This document shows positions 1-11,119 of a stretch of 64,000 nucleotides of DNA, piece by piece. The DNA is taken from positions 608,501 through 672,500 of the forward strand of contig CALZFC010000044.1 of the NCBI GenBank assembly GCA_945643635.1, in the 5' to 3' direction. Position 1 is the stretch's first letter; each line of letters opens with the position of its first letter. This stretch comes from Allodiplogaster sudhausi (Eukaryota; Nematoda; Chromadorea; Rhabditida; Diplogasteridae). A program made the translations under genes and the position numbers. The notes beneath the pieces are model-generated. The model ran no database searches. It had not been told where the DNA came from and saw only the letters and a list, made by a program, of their open reading frames with translations.

Positions 1-8
1 ATTTAGCC

Positions 9-480
9 GTGCTTCCGTATGGTCAAAATGTTTCCTACTTCACAAACATAAATATCCCCGCTCTCTCCTATCCCACTGTATCTGTCCCGCTCTCTCGCTC
101 TCTTTCTCTCTCTCTCTCTCTTACCCTCCCTCCCTCTCCGTCCAACTATCTCCCTCTCTTTTTCCACTCCTCCTCATCCCCTCCAAGTCATGTGCATCTC
201 ATTATCTCTCTTGCCCTCCGACAAAGTCAGAGACGAAGGAGTCCAGAGAAGCAGAAAAAACAGCTTAACATTAGCAACAAAGAATGTGCAAACGTTGTAC
301 TCTGGTGAGTTAATTTTTGGTGCGGAAAGAGAGAGAAGTTAATGGTGTTCTTGAAAAAATTGCAGGTAAAACAGTTTGAGATGGTAAGTGCAAGCCTTTT
401 AAGAGGCAGAGTGAACTAAATGCACCTGTCTATGAGACAATGGAAGAAAACATTTAATAAATTGGGAAATATTTATTGCT
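9..480. other. No gene seen; CT-rich low-complexity sequence
   Basis: This stretch begins with a CT-rich microsatellite (about 75-200). The open frames across it are Ser/Leu/Pro repeats typical of CT tracts, so they are not taken as genes. The rest has no motif I recognise. Confidence 0.5.
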
Positions 481-1700
481 AGTCAAAAGAAGAATGGTCT
501 CTTCATTGAACGCTGGTGTTCAGAAATGGAATGGAGAAAAATAATGATTCGGTTTGTGACCAAGTGATGACATGGAACGACGTACAGCGCGCAAAAAGAG
601 AGAGAGAGATGAAGAGGGAGAAAGAGAGAAAGAGAGAGTGTGTGTGAGAGAGAGAGACACGCACATAAAGCTAGATAAGACGCAGGCAGAACGAGAGAGG
701 GGCGTCCTCTTCGGGGTATCAAAAAGCTTATCAATGATGACGCTAACAAGGCAATGTGAACACAAGACAACAAAAGTTGTCGGCATTTACATTACAAATA
801 GCGGTCGAAAGGAAGAAGGAAGATTAGGATCCACACATTTCGCCAGAACAGGGATTTAAAAGTGCCGCAGCCCACTCTCATTTGCTATTTTCAAGCAATG
901 GGTCTTTGCGACCTGAGAAGGAGAGTGACTACTTCCAGGGTTGACGCGGCAATTCAAACCTGCATTTACTATTTGTCGCTGATTGCTCTCCTTTAAAATA
1001 TAATGAAATAAAAGTTCAATTAATTTTTTTTAGTTTTGGCTTACACGAGAGTACCAAGGACTGAGGCAGACAGCACATTGGAATAGTGGAATTCCATTCA
1101 GTTTCGCTTACTATGGGAAAAATTTTCAAACCTCGCGCCAAATTGCTACCAAGAATATTATTTGAACTTCCCGCAATTTTCAAAAAAAAACTGAAGGAGG
1201 AAACACTGTGGCCACAGTGTTGGTGTGGCATATCGACGCTCGCAACCGACATTAGCCGGCCTTTTCAATGGAGAGAGAGTACGAAGGGCTCAAGCAGTGA
1301 GGGATAAGGTACCCTTTTTTTTCTAGTCCCATACTTGCGAAAAGCCGTCCGAGATAGGTTGCTTCTAACTCCTAATAACGAAAGTGCTGTGTTCTTAGAA
1401 TTCCTTTTTTGATTATCACTTGTCCAACTGATCATTTTGGATCAGTACGTGCACCTTTGGGTGGGGGTCTTCTTTAGAAACAATTGAATGGAGCAAAGTG
1501 CTGTGACGGACGGTTCTCTCTAGAGGAAGAAGCGGAAGCAGAGAGAAGGAAAGAGAAAGAGGCTTGCAAATGGTCACTCTCCGCTTCGATGGAGCGAATG
1601 CAGAGGTTTTTAAGGACGACATCATGACGAGGAGTGCACAGACTAACACCAGGTCATCAAGAAAAACTCTAGGAGATACATAAATATATAAGTACACTGT
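480..1700 (+). repeat. Dispersed repeat, copy I (interrupted)
   Basis: Blocks at about 640-780, 990-1060 and 1500-1660 match blocks at 9630-9750, 9810-9880 and 9870-10040 in the same order and orientation. A shared stretch reads GTGAACACAAGACAACAAAA. Another shared block runs from the AGAGGAAGAAGCGGAAG motif to GAGCGAATGCAGAG. Copy I carries about 400 extra bases at 1080-1490. A shorter relative lies at 22.9-23.4 kb. No coding frame is conserved between copies. The nature of the family is unknown. Confidence 0.55.
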
Positions 1701-2580
1701 AAAGTATATCGTTGGCTGAACAAGAAACTGCGTTAAAAATTTTATTCGGAAGAAGAAATAACGAGAAATGATTTCTTATCATGCTATATGTTAGTTATGC
1801 GATTTCAGAATTGTCTAATCACAATAGGAATGATGTAAAATAGTTATGAAATATTATGTGAATTTGCAATCTTGATTTCTTTTCATGCTTCTTCACTCTT
1901 CCTCTTCATCTGCTTCAAAAAGCATATAACGAGGATATAGATTTCCATATACATATTTCCTTATACTTATCAAACCGGTGGTTTTACAACGGTTCATAAT
2001 CATTATTTAACCGAATAAGAAAACAACTTGTTAGACAGCGTGTTAGGAAGGATTTGAGATTACTATGTACGTAAATGAGAGCAGTACTTTTTATTGTTGG
2101 AATTTCCACACAGCTGATTCAACGGCCATGTGTGTGCACAATAAGACACCCAACAACGATGAAGTAGATTCATAGATGAATGGATTTTCCTCTAATACTT
2201 ACTTTCAAACTACCTAATCCAAAATTAAATCCAATTTACACTGTTCATTGAATGAAATAATTGTTGTTGTCTGCAAAAAATGTAAGAACGGAACACAGGT
2301 GGTCGGAATAGAATGGGAAGGGAGAGTGGCTCAGTGGGAAAGAAGTGTGGCTTGCGTTTAGGTAAGAACGCATCATTCCAACGGTGTAAATTCGTAGAAA
2401 AAAATCTTGCTAATTAAAAAAAAGCCTCATTGCTAAAGAATAAAGAAGGGGAAGAGGAGAACACTTTCCTTACAGAATGAAAAGTTTCCTCTTGATTGGA
2501 ACGGCGCTAGGATTTTCATTCAAGAAATGTTTAATCCAAAATTTTTTTCACTTACTGAAACTGGTGATTCCGCTCTGCTT
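1700..2580. other. No feature seen
   Basis: AT-rich sequence with no supported exon, RNA gene or repeat, upstream of the 3' end of the minus-strand LINE. Confidence 0.4.
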
Positions 2581-2750
2581 CTGATTGATTGATTTTATTA
2601 CGCGTCAAGCACGTGTTTGATGAATATATATGTGTGTGATGTGAAGATAGCAGTAGGAATAGCAATAGACATAAATAGATAGAAATAGTGAAATGGATAA
2701 GGGGAAATAGTGATATGGATAACAATGAAGAATGGTACAGAAGTGGACAA

Positions 2751-3300
2751 TTAATGGATTGGGTGAGGAGCAGGAGAAGAGAGGGAAGAGGGATTGGTAC
2801 GTTTTGCAAGGGCGTTGAAGGCCTTGGCGGCTCTTATAAAGAAGGAGTGGTTGCGAATGGAGGAACGGGTGGACGGGTAGGAGAGAAGGAAGGACAAACC
2901 GCGGGTGCGAGAGTTACGGAAATGAAAATAGTGAGGGACACGGTCCGATATACGCCTATGGCCAAAATGGCGCGCAAGGGTAAAGTCTACATGTTGACGG
3001 CGAGTTAGAAGAGAGTGGAGGGAGAGGGCGGTGTTACGGGCAGTAGAGTTGGGGACATCCCTGGGGTTAGAATAGCCAAGGGATCGTCTGTAAATAAAAC
3101 GCGTGAAATAGTTTTGGACTTTTTCTAACTTGCGGATATCCTTCTTAAGACGCGGAGAGAATACAGAGGAACACGATTCTAGCAAGGGACGGATGTACAG
3201 GATATAAGCCGAGAGGAGGACATTCTTATTTCTAGAGCGAAGAGAGCGAAGGATGGGGTGGCATTTGCTTATGGCTTTGTTAGTGAGAAAGGAACTAGTT
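2751..3300 (-). pseudogene. LINE ORF2 C-terminal part, separated by the insertion
   Basis: The minus frame from about 3300 reads SSFLTNKAISKCHP, then SAYILYIRPLLESCSSVFSP and RLKKDIRKLEKVQNYFTRFIY, ending at a stop at 2751. This is the post-palm region that follows the GVIIDP segment in CR1/jockey reverse transcriptases. That shows the 5005 and 3300 edges were once contiguous. The plus-strand open frame over the same bases is an antisense artefact. Confidence 0.8.
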
Positions 3301-3339
3301 AACTAAGTTACGCTATTTCCGGGACTACCGCTATTTTAG

Positions 3340-3570
3340 GGAGCTTAAGAGCTTAAAAGAGCTAAGAAGAGTTTAGGAGTTTTTAGAGTTTTGGGGCTCA
3401 GTTAAGCTTTAGGAATTTTTAGAGTTTTGGGGCTCAGTTAAGCTTAGGGAGTAAAAGAAGAGTTAAGGAGTTTTTAGAGTTCAGGGTCTCAGCTAAGCTT
3501 AGGGAGTTAAAGAAGAGTTAAGGAGTTTTTTAAAGTTTCGGGACTCAGCTAAGCTTAGGGAGTAAAAAGC
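3340..3570 (+). repeat. Minisatellite, unit about 60-65 bp
   Basis: At least three diverged tandem copies of a unit containing AGGAGTTTTTAGAGTT, GGGGCTCAGTTAAGCTTAGG and GAGTAAAAGAAGAGTTA. Copies differ by small substitutions and one short form (about 45 bp). The array lies inside the DNA that interrupts the LINE. Confidence 0.75.
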
Positions 3571-3784
3571 TAATGAGCTTTTAGCTGGAGTGCAAGAACA
3601 GAAAGAAAGACATCAAAGGTTTGAAGAAGAGTTCAGAGCACGCCAAAGAGCTTACGAATACAGCACATCAGAAAGCATGCGAAGTTTAAGAGTTTAAGTA
3701 AATCTATGCACTAATAAAGACTCCTAATTTTTCAGGTAATTCTAAGCTGCACATCGTCATTTTACAATTAATAAAAAAACCATT

Positions 3785-3915
3785 AAAAAAGGCCTATCCC
3801 GGCTCCACTGCACGTAGAGCTAAGAAGGCCATCTCAGCTCGACGGCACGCCGAGCCAAGACGGCCAACTCAGCTCAACTTAATGCAGAGCCAGGACGGCG
3901 GAGTCAAGTTGAGGA
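3785..3915 (+). repeat. Short tandem repeat, unit about 35 bp, 3-4 copies
   Basis: Consecutive units each begin GGCC and hold CTCAGCTC, a GCACG or ATGCA step and AGAGCCAAGA. They are GC-rich (unlike the surroundings) and diverged at roughly one base in four. Confidence 0.6.
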
Positions 3916-4145
3916 GCAACCTCAAGCCTGGGAAATTAAACCGACTTTGAACGAAAACGCTGGATGCCTATGAATTTGCGCAACCTACACTTGCCGAGTT
4001 TTCAAAGGGAGTTAATGATGCTGGGTATGCGTACTTGGAATGTTGGCTAAGTGCCAAAAAATTTTATTTTGAGAGTTTTACTGCTTTAAAGGATACATAA
4101 AATTACAAAAAAAATCAGAGAGTAAGAGTAGAGTGGGAGAGACAT

Positions 4146-4194
<49 letters not shown>

Positions 4195-4206
4195 AAGTCG
4201 TCTCTC
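4146..4206 (+). repeat. (CT)n microsatellite
   Basis: Near-pure CT repeat within the insert that splits the LINE. Confidence 0.9.
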
Positions 4207-5004
4207 TCTCTTTCTTTCAATGTGAACAGGCTTCTTCAGGACTTGATCGTTTACTTGTAAGTGTCTGTGAGAACGCTCAACGTGAATTATATACATCTCT
4301 CTGTAGCTCATTACAAAGCTCTTACTTTGTAAAAGTCACTGGTATAGAGAGAGAGTCAACTTTCGGTCTCTTTGTAAGTGTTATAATGTGTTTTAATCGA
4401 AAAAAAAATGCGTAAACGCACACATGTTGGCATTGTGCCAAAAACTTTAAATGATTTGTGAATGCGTTCAATGGACACGAAAAAATGCATATTTTTGCAG
4501 AGAGACAGAGGAATGCGAGAGGAAGACAGAGAAATAGAGAGAGAGTGGAAAAGTAAGTTGTAAGTGTATATATTTAATGTTTTTCATGTGTTTGGCTGCA
4601 TGTGTGGTTGAGGCAGCGCGAATTGGCAAAGTGCCAATAATTATGAGGTGCAAAGAGGTGCGAAGAAATGAGCGAAATGAGGTACAATGTGTGTTTTTTC
4701 TGCTTGCGCAGATTTTTTGCAATTTATTATGAATATTAACGTTAAGTATTGTGTACTTACAGAGTTGTAAACAGCATAATTGAGACTTTTGAGTTTAAAG
4801 AGCCAAAGGTCCTCGCACGAATTTGATCATACTGTAGACGGCAAGAGTTTTACTGAGAGCTTATTGGTTGGCTGAGGGGAGGAGCTTATGTCTCTTTTTC
4901 TTAATTCTCTTTTTCTCGCCGTGCTCTCGCTTTTTTCTGCCTCTCACGCAAACCACGCCTCCCTCTCGCACACGCTAAAATGATCGCAGACACGTAAGGG
5001 GATG

Positions 5005-7260
5005 TTAGGAGTACAGGGAACAGTGGGGAGAGAAGGAGATTAGGGGATCTATAATGACGCCAAGGTCACGCATGATTGGGACGGAGGGGAGAGGGGAACC
5101 GTTAAGGTAGTAAGTAGTGTTAGGATTGGTTTTTCCAATGTGGAGGACTGAGCACTTAGAGGGGGCCAGGGGGAGCTGCCAATTGATGGCCCAGGCGGAG
5201 ACTTCATCAATGGCTGCCTGGAGGGGAGCATTAGAGGAGGAACTAGGAAAAGAGCGGTAAATCTTGAGGTCGTCTGCAAAACAACGCGAGTGAACATCAT
5301 GGGAAGAGACAAGTGATGGGAGATCGCTAGTAAATAAGATAAACAGGAGCGGACCAAGAACAGTCCCTTGCGGGATGCCACTAGTGACAGGTAAGGGAGG
5401 GGAAAGGGAGGAGCCTACGCGGACGGAGAAAGTGCGATTACTAAGGAAGGCAGAGATCCAGGAGATGCATTTAGGAGGAAGGGAGAAAAGTGTGAGCTTA
5501 TGGATGAGTTTGGCATGGGAGACACGGTCGAAGGCCCGAGCGTGATCAAAATAGACGATATCAGTGGAATGGGATCGGGAGATGGCAGCGGTCCAATGTT
5601 CGAGACAACCTAGCAACTGGTAATCAATGGAGCGTTTTGGTCTAAATCCGTACTGTTCATCAGGTATTAAGTGAGCGTTATTGCACCAGGGGTAGAGTTT
5701 CTTACAGAGCATACGTTCAAAAATTCGAGAAAATAATGAGGTTATAGAGATAGGGCGATAGTTGGAGGGGTCAAAATAGGGAGGCTTTTTCTTAATGGGG
5801 ATTACAATGGAAGTTTTCCAGGCCGTAGGGACAGATGAGGTGGAGTACGAGAAGTCAAATATATATTCCAGAGCTTCCGAGATGGGGATGGCAAGTTTCT
5901 TAATGAGAGACAAGTTGAAATTATCAGGAGTCTTACAGGAAGAGTTCTTATAGATCTCGATAACTCGGCAAATTTCATGCCGGGGGAAATTGATTTGAAA
6001 GGAGGGGGAAGAGTGAGTGACAAAGTTAGGGGCGAGGACCGGGAGGTTACCATCGTCAATAGTAAAAGCAGAGGAAAAAGTAGCAGCTAGGAGTTGGGCC
6101 TTGGTATCATCGGTAAAGCAGAGAGTACCAGAAGGTGAGGTGAGAGTATCGACCCCTCGGGGTTTGGAGGATAGGCGGTTGCGCATAAAGCGGAAGAAGA
6201 GGGCCTTATTGTTGGAGTTAATGACGTGTTTTTCTACATTTCTAGAGTACTTATCAATGGCCTTACAATAACGGGAATTAATGAGGGAATAAGCATGTCT
6301 AGTGGAATCAGATTCATGGGCTAGGAGGGCGAGCCAAGCATCATAGCGTTTCCGCTTAAGGCGGTAAATGTGATTGGGGATACGAATACCGTGAGAGGAG
6401 ACACGTTTAAAGGGAACGAAGAGGTCTTCAACAGCGTGGAGGGCGGATGACAGTGCGGAGTACATGTGATCTACACTTGAGAGCTTATGGAAAGGGGCTG
6501 GGAAGGCAAAATCTAAAAGAAACATGGAGGCTGAATGGTGGTCGAATTTGTTGTAATCCCTTATATAAGTAAAAGAAGGTTTGGCGTGGGAGAGAGAAAG
6601 GGTGGATTCGATGGTGGAATGGTCAGAATTGAGGAAGGGAGGGGAGAGGATAGTGTTGCTGAGGAGGGATGGAGTATTGGTGAGAACGAGGTCCAGGAAG
6701 TGAGCATTGCAAGTAGGAGCTGGTGTGAGTTGAGCAAAACAGCATGAGGATGTAAAGTCATAAAAGAGCTTAGAAGAAGAGGCAAGCGGGGGGTGACTAG
6801 TGGAATTCCAGACGATGTCTGGGTAGTTAAAGTCGCCTAAAATGATAGTAGGGTGAGGGGCGGTGGAGAGATCTGTAAGAAGGTTGACAAGGATAGAATT
6901 ATCAGAGGCACAACATGAAGGGGTACGGTAAACTAGGATGAAGCGGATGAGATCACTGTTAAAACTAGCATCTACTGCGAGGAGCTCAAAGGCGTTGGGG
7001 GATGATTTAGAGAGGACGGTGTTTGTGGAGATGGAAGAGCGGAAGAAGAGTGCAACGCCCCCGCCCTTGCGCCTTGGGCGGTCTTGGCGAGAGACTAAAT
7101 AGTCAGGGTTACCGTTTAGAAGATAACTATCAGGGAGGGAGGAGGAAAGCCAGGTTTCGACAATGGCAATAACAGCGAAGGAACGAGAGAATAGAGAGGA
7201 CAGTTAAAAAGTTTTGTTCACAATTGAGCGGGCATTGAAAGAACAAATGGTGGAGCTATG
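5005..7260 (-). pseudogene. LINE ORF2: endonuclease plus reverse transcriptase, broken
   Basis: The endonuclease part (7250-6530) shows the ordered motifs FNARS, IVETWLSS, GGGVALFF, VYRTP, GDFNYPD, LDLVLT and SDHS of the APE-like nuclease. The frame is interrupted by TAA at 7204-7206. The reverse transcriptase part (6525-5005) is open for 506 codons. It contains WKTSIVIPIKKK, NYRPISITSLFSRIFE, QYGFRPKRS, FDHARAFDRVSHAKL, SGIPQGTVLGPLLF and the catalytic CFADDLKIY. It then runs off after DLGVIIDPLISFSPH into a stop at the edge of the inserted DNA. The family nicks DNA and primes reverse transcription of its own RNA at the target. Confidence 0.9.
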
Positions 7261-8446
7261 CCTGCGAATGGGGGTGGTTAGAATTGGTATTGGGGATGGG
7301 GGTGGTAAAAAGGGGGAGGGTTAGGGGGTGGGAAGGAGTAGTTGGGAGGAGAGGGAATGAGGGGAGGCATTGGAGAAGGTTGGTAGGGGTTGGGTGGGTA
7401 GTTGAGAGAGAGAAGGGGAGTGGGAGGAGAGAGAGGCTGTGGCGGCTGAGAGAGAGGCGTAGGCGGCTGAGAGAGAGGCAGTGGGTGTTGAGAGTAGTGG
7501 TGAGAGATGTGAGAAGGAGGTGAGTGGTTATGAAGGCCGCGGGTGACCGCGGACGCGTAGGAGGGGTTAGAGAAGATAGGAGGGTTGTTAGAGTGACAGT
7601 GAGAGTTGTTAGAGTGAGAGTTAGAGTGAGAAAGAGGGTGAGAGTGAGAAGGCCTGCGGGTGGCCACGCGAGATGAGAGAGGGCGGGGGGGGGGGGGCAG
7701 GGTGTTAGGGGCCGAGCGGCGGCCATGTGGTTTGGTGTAGAAGCGAGAGAAGTCGGGGAGTTTGGGGGGAGAGGGAACAATGCCCCGCTGGGCGAAAGTA
7801 CGCGATGGAAGGAGGAAACAATTGGAATAGGTGGGAGAATGGCGGAGTCTGTGGGCATTGGAGATGGCTAGGATTTGTAACTTGGATGTGGGGAGGACGA
7901 CCTTGAGGGGATTTGAAGATGGCTTGCGAGCCTGGTCTACGAGGGGATAGACAGCGAGGGGAAGGCAAGGAACATTTAGACAATCGAGGAGTCCGAGGAC
8001 TGCATTGTAGTAAGCATTTGCCGTTTGGGTAGGGGATTCGGCAGAAAGAACAGGGATGCCGTAAATGACCAGAGCTCGACGGCGCTCGTGGCGGTCTCTA
8101 ATCTCTTCCTCTGTTTCGCGGGAGAAATCCCAGGGTGGAGAAGAGGAGGAAGAGGGGGGGGGGAGGCATTGTCATTGGGAGACATATCAATATCATCATC
8201 AATCACTTGAATCACATCAATCACATCATTGGAAGCATGAGTGGAGCGGCTGGGTGCTTGGGCCAGGAGTGCTTCAAGGGATTCGCACTTCTCGGAAAGG
8301 GTGGAGATGGAACTTGTCAGCTCGTTGATGAGAAGGTCCTTGGATGTGTAGTTAGACTCGAGCGAGGAGACCGTGGCGGTGAGAGAGGAGAGCTTCTCGA
8401 AGAGGTAGTTGAGGACATCATCGGTAGAGAGAGAGAGAGTCATCAT
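7255..8446 (-). pseudogene. LINE ORF1 (coiled coil, RRM-like domain, Pro-rich tail), frameshifted
   Basis: The start at 8446 opens a Leu/Ser/Glu-rich heptad-like N-terminus (about residues 1-75) suggesting a coiled coil. A frame change at the G10 run (8154-8163) leads into a frame at 8110-7740. That frame holds RDRHERRRALVIYGIP, LKVVLPTSKLQ and PSIAYFAQRGIVPSP, which resemble the RRM-like nucleic-acid-binding domain of CR1-group ORF1 proteins. The remainder (about 7700-7255) is low-complexity Ser/Pro/His/Asn, partly from a 13-base G run at about 7685. ORF1p of this class binds element RNA. This copy cannot encode an intact protein as read. Confidence 0.65.
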
Positions 8447-8449
8447 CCG

Positions 8450-9240
8450 CGGGGCGTGGTCTCTTCAGCTTGTTGCTCTCAAACTTGGGTAATTTTCTGA
8501 ACAACATAAGAGTTGACAATGGGGTTTACTCGATTATTCGATCAACTTTCCATGTAAGGTATAAAAGGCACCAAAAGTTTCCGAAAAGAAAAGTGCAAAA
8601 GAGTTCTTTGCAATTGAGGCGCTGAACGGGAAGTAGGTGAGGAGGGAGCAGAGGAAATAGAGTTAAATGTGTGTGTGGGATTGATGAGTGGAGGGAGGAT
8701 TCGAAAAGTGGCGCAACTCTAATGAAAGTTTTCGCTATTCCCAACGGTGTTCGAACGATGAAATGACGATGGACTTTGATGATATGGCAGGCTGGTTAAA
8801 TAAGGCCACGGCGGTCCTTAAAATACGCACATCTGCTCAGAATGAGGTAGAGTGAAATGTACATGGAAACATAAACTTTACTCTCGAAAATTGTTGCATT
8901 TAACATATATACGCATCTTTTTTCTCGTGCGTTTTATCGCTAACAATAAGTCCTCGGTAATAGCCTTATTGTTAGATGAAAAAGGGAAAAACATTAATAC
9001 TTTGACTTCTCGAGCGTGAATTATGAGCCATTTCCGAGCCCCTAAAGCAACGCTATGGACAAAGAAATTTTTTTTCTATTTGATTATTTATGCATGAATG
9101 TATATACAACTGAAACAACACTCTATTTATTTATGGCGCTAAATTCGTAAAGAAAACATGTATTGTATAACGTACCAGTCACTTATTTGAAAGTTTGAAT
9201 ATTCGTTTAAACAATTTACCGATGAGAGGTAGTGATTGAA
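8450..9240. other. No gene seen
   Basis: Sequence upstream of the LINE ORF1 start, possibly including its 5' untranslated region. It has no recognisable exon or repeat. Confidence 0.35.
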
Positions 9241-9548
9241 AAAAAATATTAGATGTTTTTTGTTGCTCGAGCGATTCTAAATAAAAATTTTCCAAAACGG
9301 TTTGATTGTAGAAAGATACTGCCCATTTAAGATAAATGAAAGGCTGTTCCGGCAGTTTTGTGCTGTTTCTTGTGAATATGAAGCAGAACGATTTTGACAA
9401 CTGTTCTGCCCAGCCGACAAAGGCGATTTGTCTATAGACAACGTAATAGTACAATTTTACTGAATAAATCACACTATGAAGAGACCGTTGAGGATAAAAG
9501 ACTTCGTTGCTTCTTTGCAGTGGCAATAGGGCGCAGAGAGAGAGCCAA

Positions 9549-9587
<39 letters not shown>

Positions 9588-9898
9588 AAGAGGGAGTGCG
9601 AAAGAAAGAGAGAGGGAAAGAGAGATGGAAGAGAGACGCGCACATACAGCTGAATAGAGGCAGACAGAACGAGAGAGTGTCGTCCATTGCGGGGCAATGA
9701 AAAAGCATAGCGATGGTGACATTAACAAGACAGAGTGTGAACACAAGACAACAAAAGATGGATAAGAAGAAATAAGATCAAGATAAGCCTATTCAGAATG
9801 ACTACATTTAAAATGTAATGATATAAAAGTTATTGATCGAGTGAAATATTTTTGTTTTCCAGGGAAGAACCAAGGCGGCACTCTCAAGAGGAAGAAGC

Positions 9899-9939
<41 letters not shown>

Positions 9940-10080
9940 GAAGGAGGAAGAGGCTGTAAATGGTCGTTTGCAGGTCGCTACGCTTCGATGAGCGAATGCA
10001 GAGATTTTTCTAAGGACAACGTTATGACGAGCACAGACTTGCAATCAGCTTGTATAAAGAAAGGTTCTGTGATAATTATA
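9240..10080 (+). repeat. Dispersed repeat, copy II, with (GA)n tracts
   Basis: Shares ordered blocks with 480-1700. Its first part, GAAAGGCTGTTCCGGCAG (9340) through GAAGAGACCGTTGAG (9478), also matches 22925-23300. GA microsatellites at 9538-9640 and 9903-9936 expand within it. Open frames across it are GA/CT translation artefacts. Confidence 0.55.
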
Positions 10081-10547
10081 AATATATTTAAGCACGCGTT
10101 TCAAGTGCGGAGATATCCGTATGTAAGTGAAATTATGGATAATCCTAACTCTATATCCATTATGCTTGTAATAATGCGCTCGTTGAAAGCGCGTGCCAGA
10201 GGCCTCAATCTGAAATTTGGATGAAGCGTGTCCAAATGTTCTTGTAAAAGGATTCAGATGATGCACGAATCCACATACACGTACATATTTATAAGTAGAG
10301 AGCAACTCGAATACAGTAAGTAGATGAGCGAGGCACAGTCATTTAAGAATGCTTACGAGAATGCACTGACAATGGATTTGCCGATCGTTGGACAGAAAAA
10401 TGCGTTTTAATAACAGTTCATTTTCGACCAGTTTCTTTATCCCATGAAGCATTGACAGCAATACAAAAAAGTTGGAACTCTATGCAACGAGCGAAGAAAA
10501 GTGTATTATGGAAAGCCATTACAAAATCGAAAAATCGATCATAGGAC

Positions 10548-10605
10548 AATAATATTATTAATATTATTAATATCGGACCCAATAATGTTGCGCGGGACTG
10601 CAGCT
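10548..10605 (+). mobile_element. Solo terminal fragment of the 33-34.9 kb foldback transposon
   Basis: An ATT/AAT-rich run is followed by ATCGGACCCAATAATGTTG and GCGGGACTG. This matches the right terminus of the foldback element ending at 34863 with one mismatch in the last 30 bases. The rest of the element is absent. The next bases (CAG) do not match the TA target duplication expected at an intact end. Confidence 0.7.
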
Positions 10606-10639
10606 GCTGAGTTAGCAAGCTGAATTAATGCCATGCAGA

Positions 10640-10960
10640 AACCGAAACACCTCCTCCACCGTCTTGTCATCAGCCGCCGTAGTAAAGTGTCGCTTTTTGA
10701 GTAGTAATCCTCTGGATGTTACCCATAAGGATAATCTATCTGACTCTCTGGCATGAGCGTGCTCTCTCGTACTGTCTAGCATGCCACCATTGTTTACCCT
10801 CATGGGTAATGGCATGGAAAAGGCTGAGGGGTATTGTTTGGGTAACGAGGACAGACCGAGAGAGTATGCAATTCTTGGAGACGCGGTCAACCTCATGTGT
10901 AAAATGGTTATGCCAATAGGCATTGGCATAACCGTTTTTACCTTTCATCGTCCAGCGCCA
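10640..10960. repeat. Dispersed repeat with palindromic core
   Basis: AAAAAGCGACACTTTACTAC with CGGCGG appears inverted here (about 10675-10705) and direct at 12850-12875. TTACCCTCATGGGTAA (palindromic) occurs at about 10795-10810 and at 12814-12830. A near-perfect inverted repeat with arms GGTTATGCCAAT and ATTGGCATAACC sits at 10908-10936. This suggests related copies of a small nonautonomous element. Confidence 0.5.
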
Positions 10961-11119
10961 AATTACGAATATAGTATTTGTGGTAAAAGTAACGGCGTAC
11001 TGTCCGGAACCATGAAAGATTTACTCTAAATTAGCAGTTGAATTGCAATGTAATTTCATTATGAGTATGTTATTTTAATTGCCGTTTACAGTTAAGTCTA
11101 TGTTTTATTGTTTTTATAT

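Larger units (their letters stand above)
3300..5000. other. Insertion splitting the LINE ORF2
   Basis: About 1.7 kb separates two halves of one reverse transcriptase. It holds a 60-65-bp minisatellite (3340-3570), a short hydrophilic frame (about 3570-3700, plus), a second short tandem repeat (3785-3915), and a CT tract (4146-4205). The plus frame reads ELLAGVQEQKERHQRFEEEF and then RARQRAYEYSTSESMRSLRV before a stop. It resembles the end of a coiled-coil protein but is not identified. No terminal repeats or target duplication were recognised, so the class of the insert is unknown. Confidence 0.6.
2582..8450 (-). mobile_element. Degenerate CR1/jockey-like non-LTR retrotransposon, split by an insertion
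   Basis: Read on the minus strand, the element has ORF1 (about 8446-7255), then ORF2 with an apurinic endonuclease and a reverse transcriptase (7260-5005). ORF2 resumes after a ~1.7 kb interruption at 3300-2751. The 3' end has an AATAAA-like signal and a short ATCA repeat at about 2583-2600, as in CR1/L2-type elements that end in short tandem repeats rather than poly(A). ORF1 changes frame at a ten-base G run (plus strand 8154-8163), and the endonuclease carries an in-frame TAA at 7204-7206. The copy is therefore inactive. No target-site duplication was identified, and the 5' boundary is uncertain. Confidence 0.85.

Noticed and set aside
3340..3570. CRISPR-like array
   Set aside because: Contiguous diverged tandem units without unique spacers, in a eukaryotic genome; it is a minisatellite.
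7278..8500. Plus-strand open frames over the LINE
   Set aside because: Antisense to ORF1 and low in complexity; the RRM-like and coiled-coil signals are on the minus strand.
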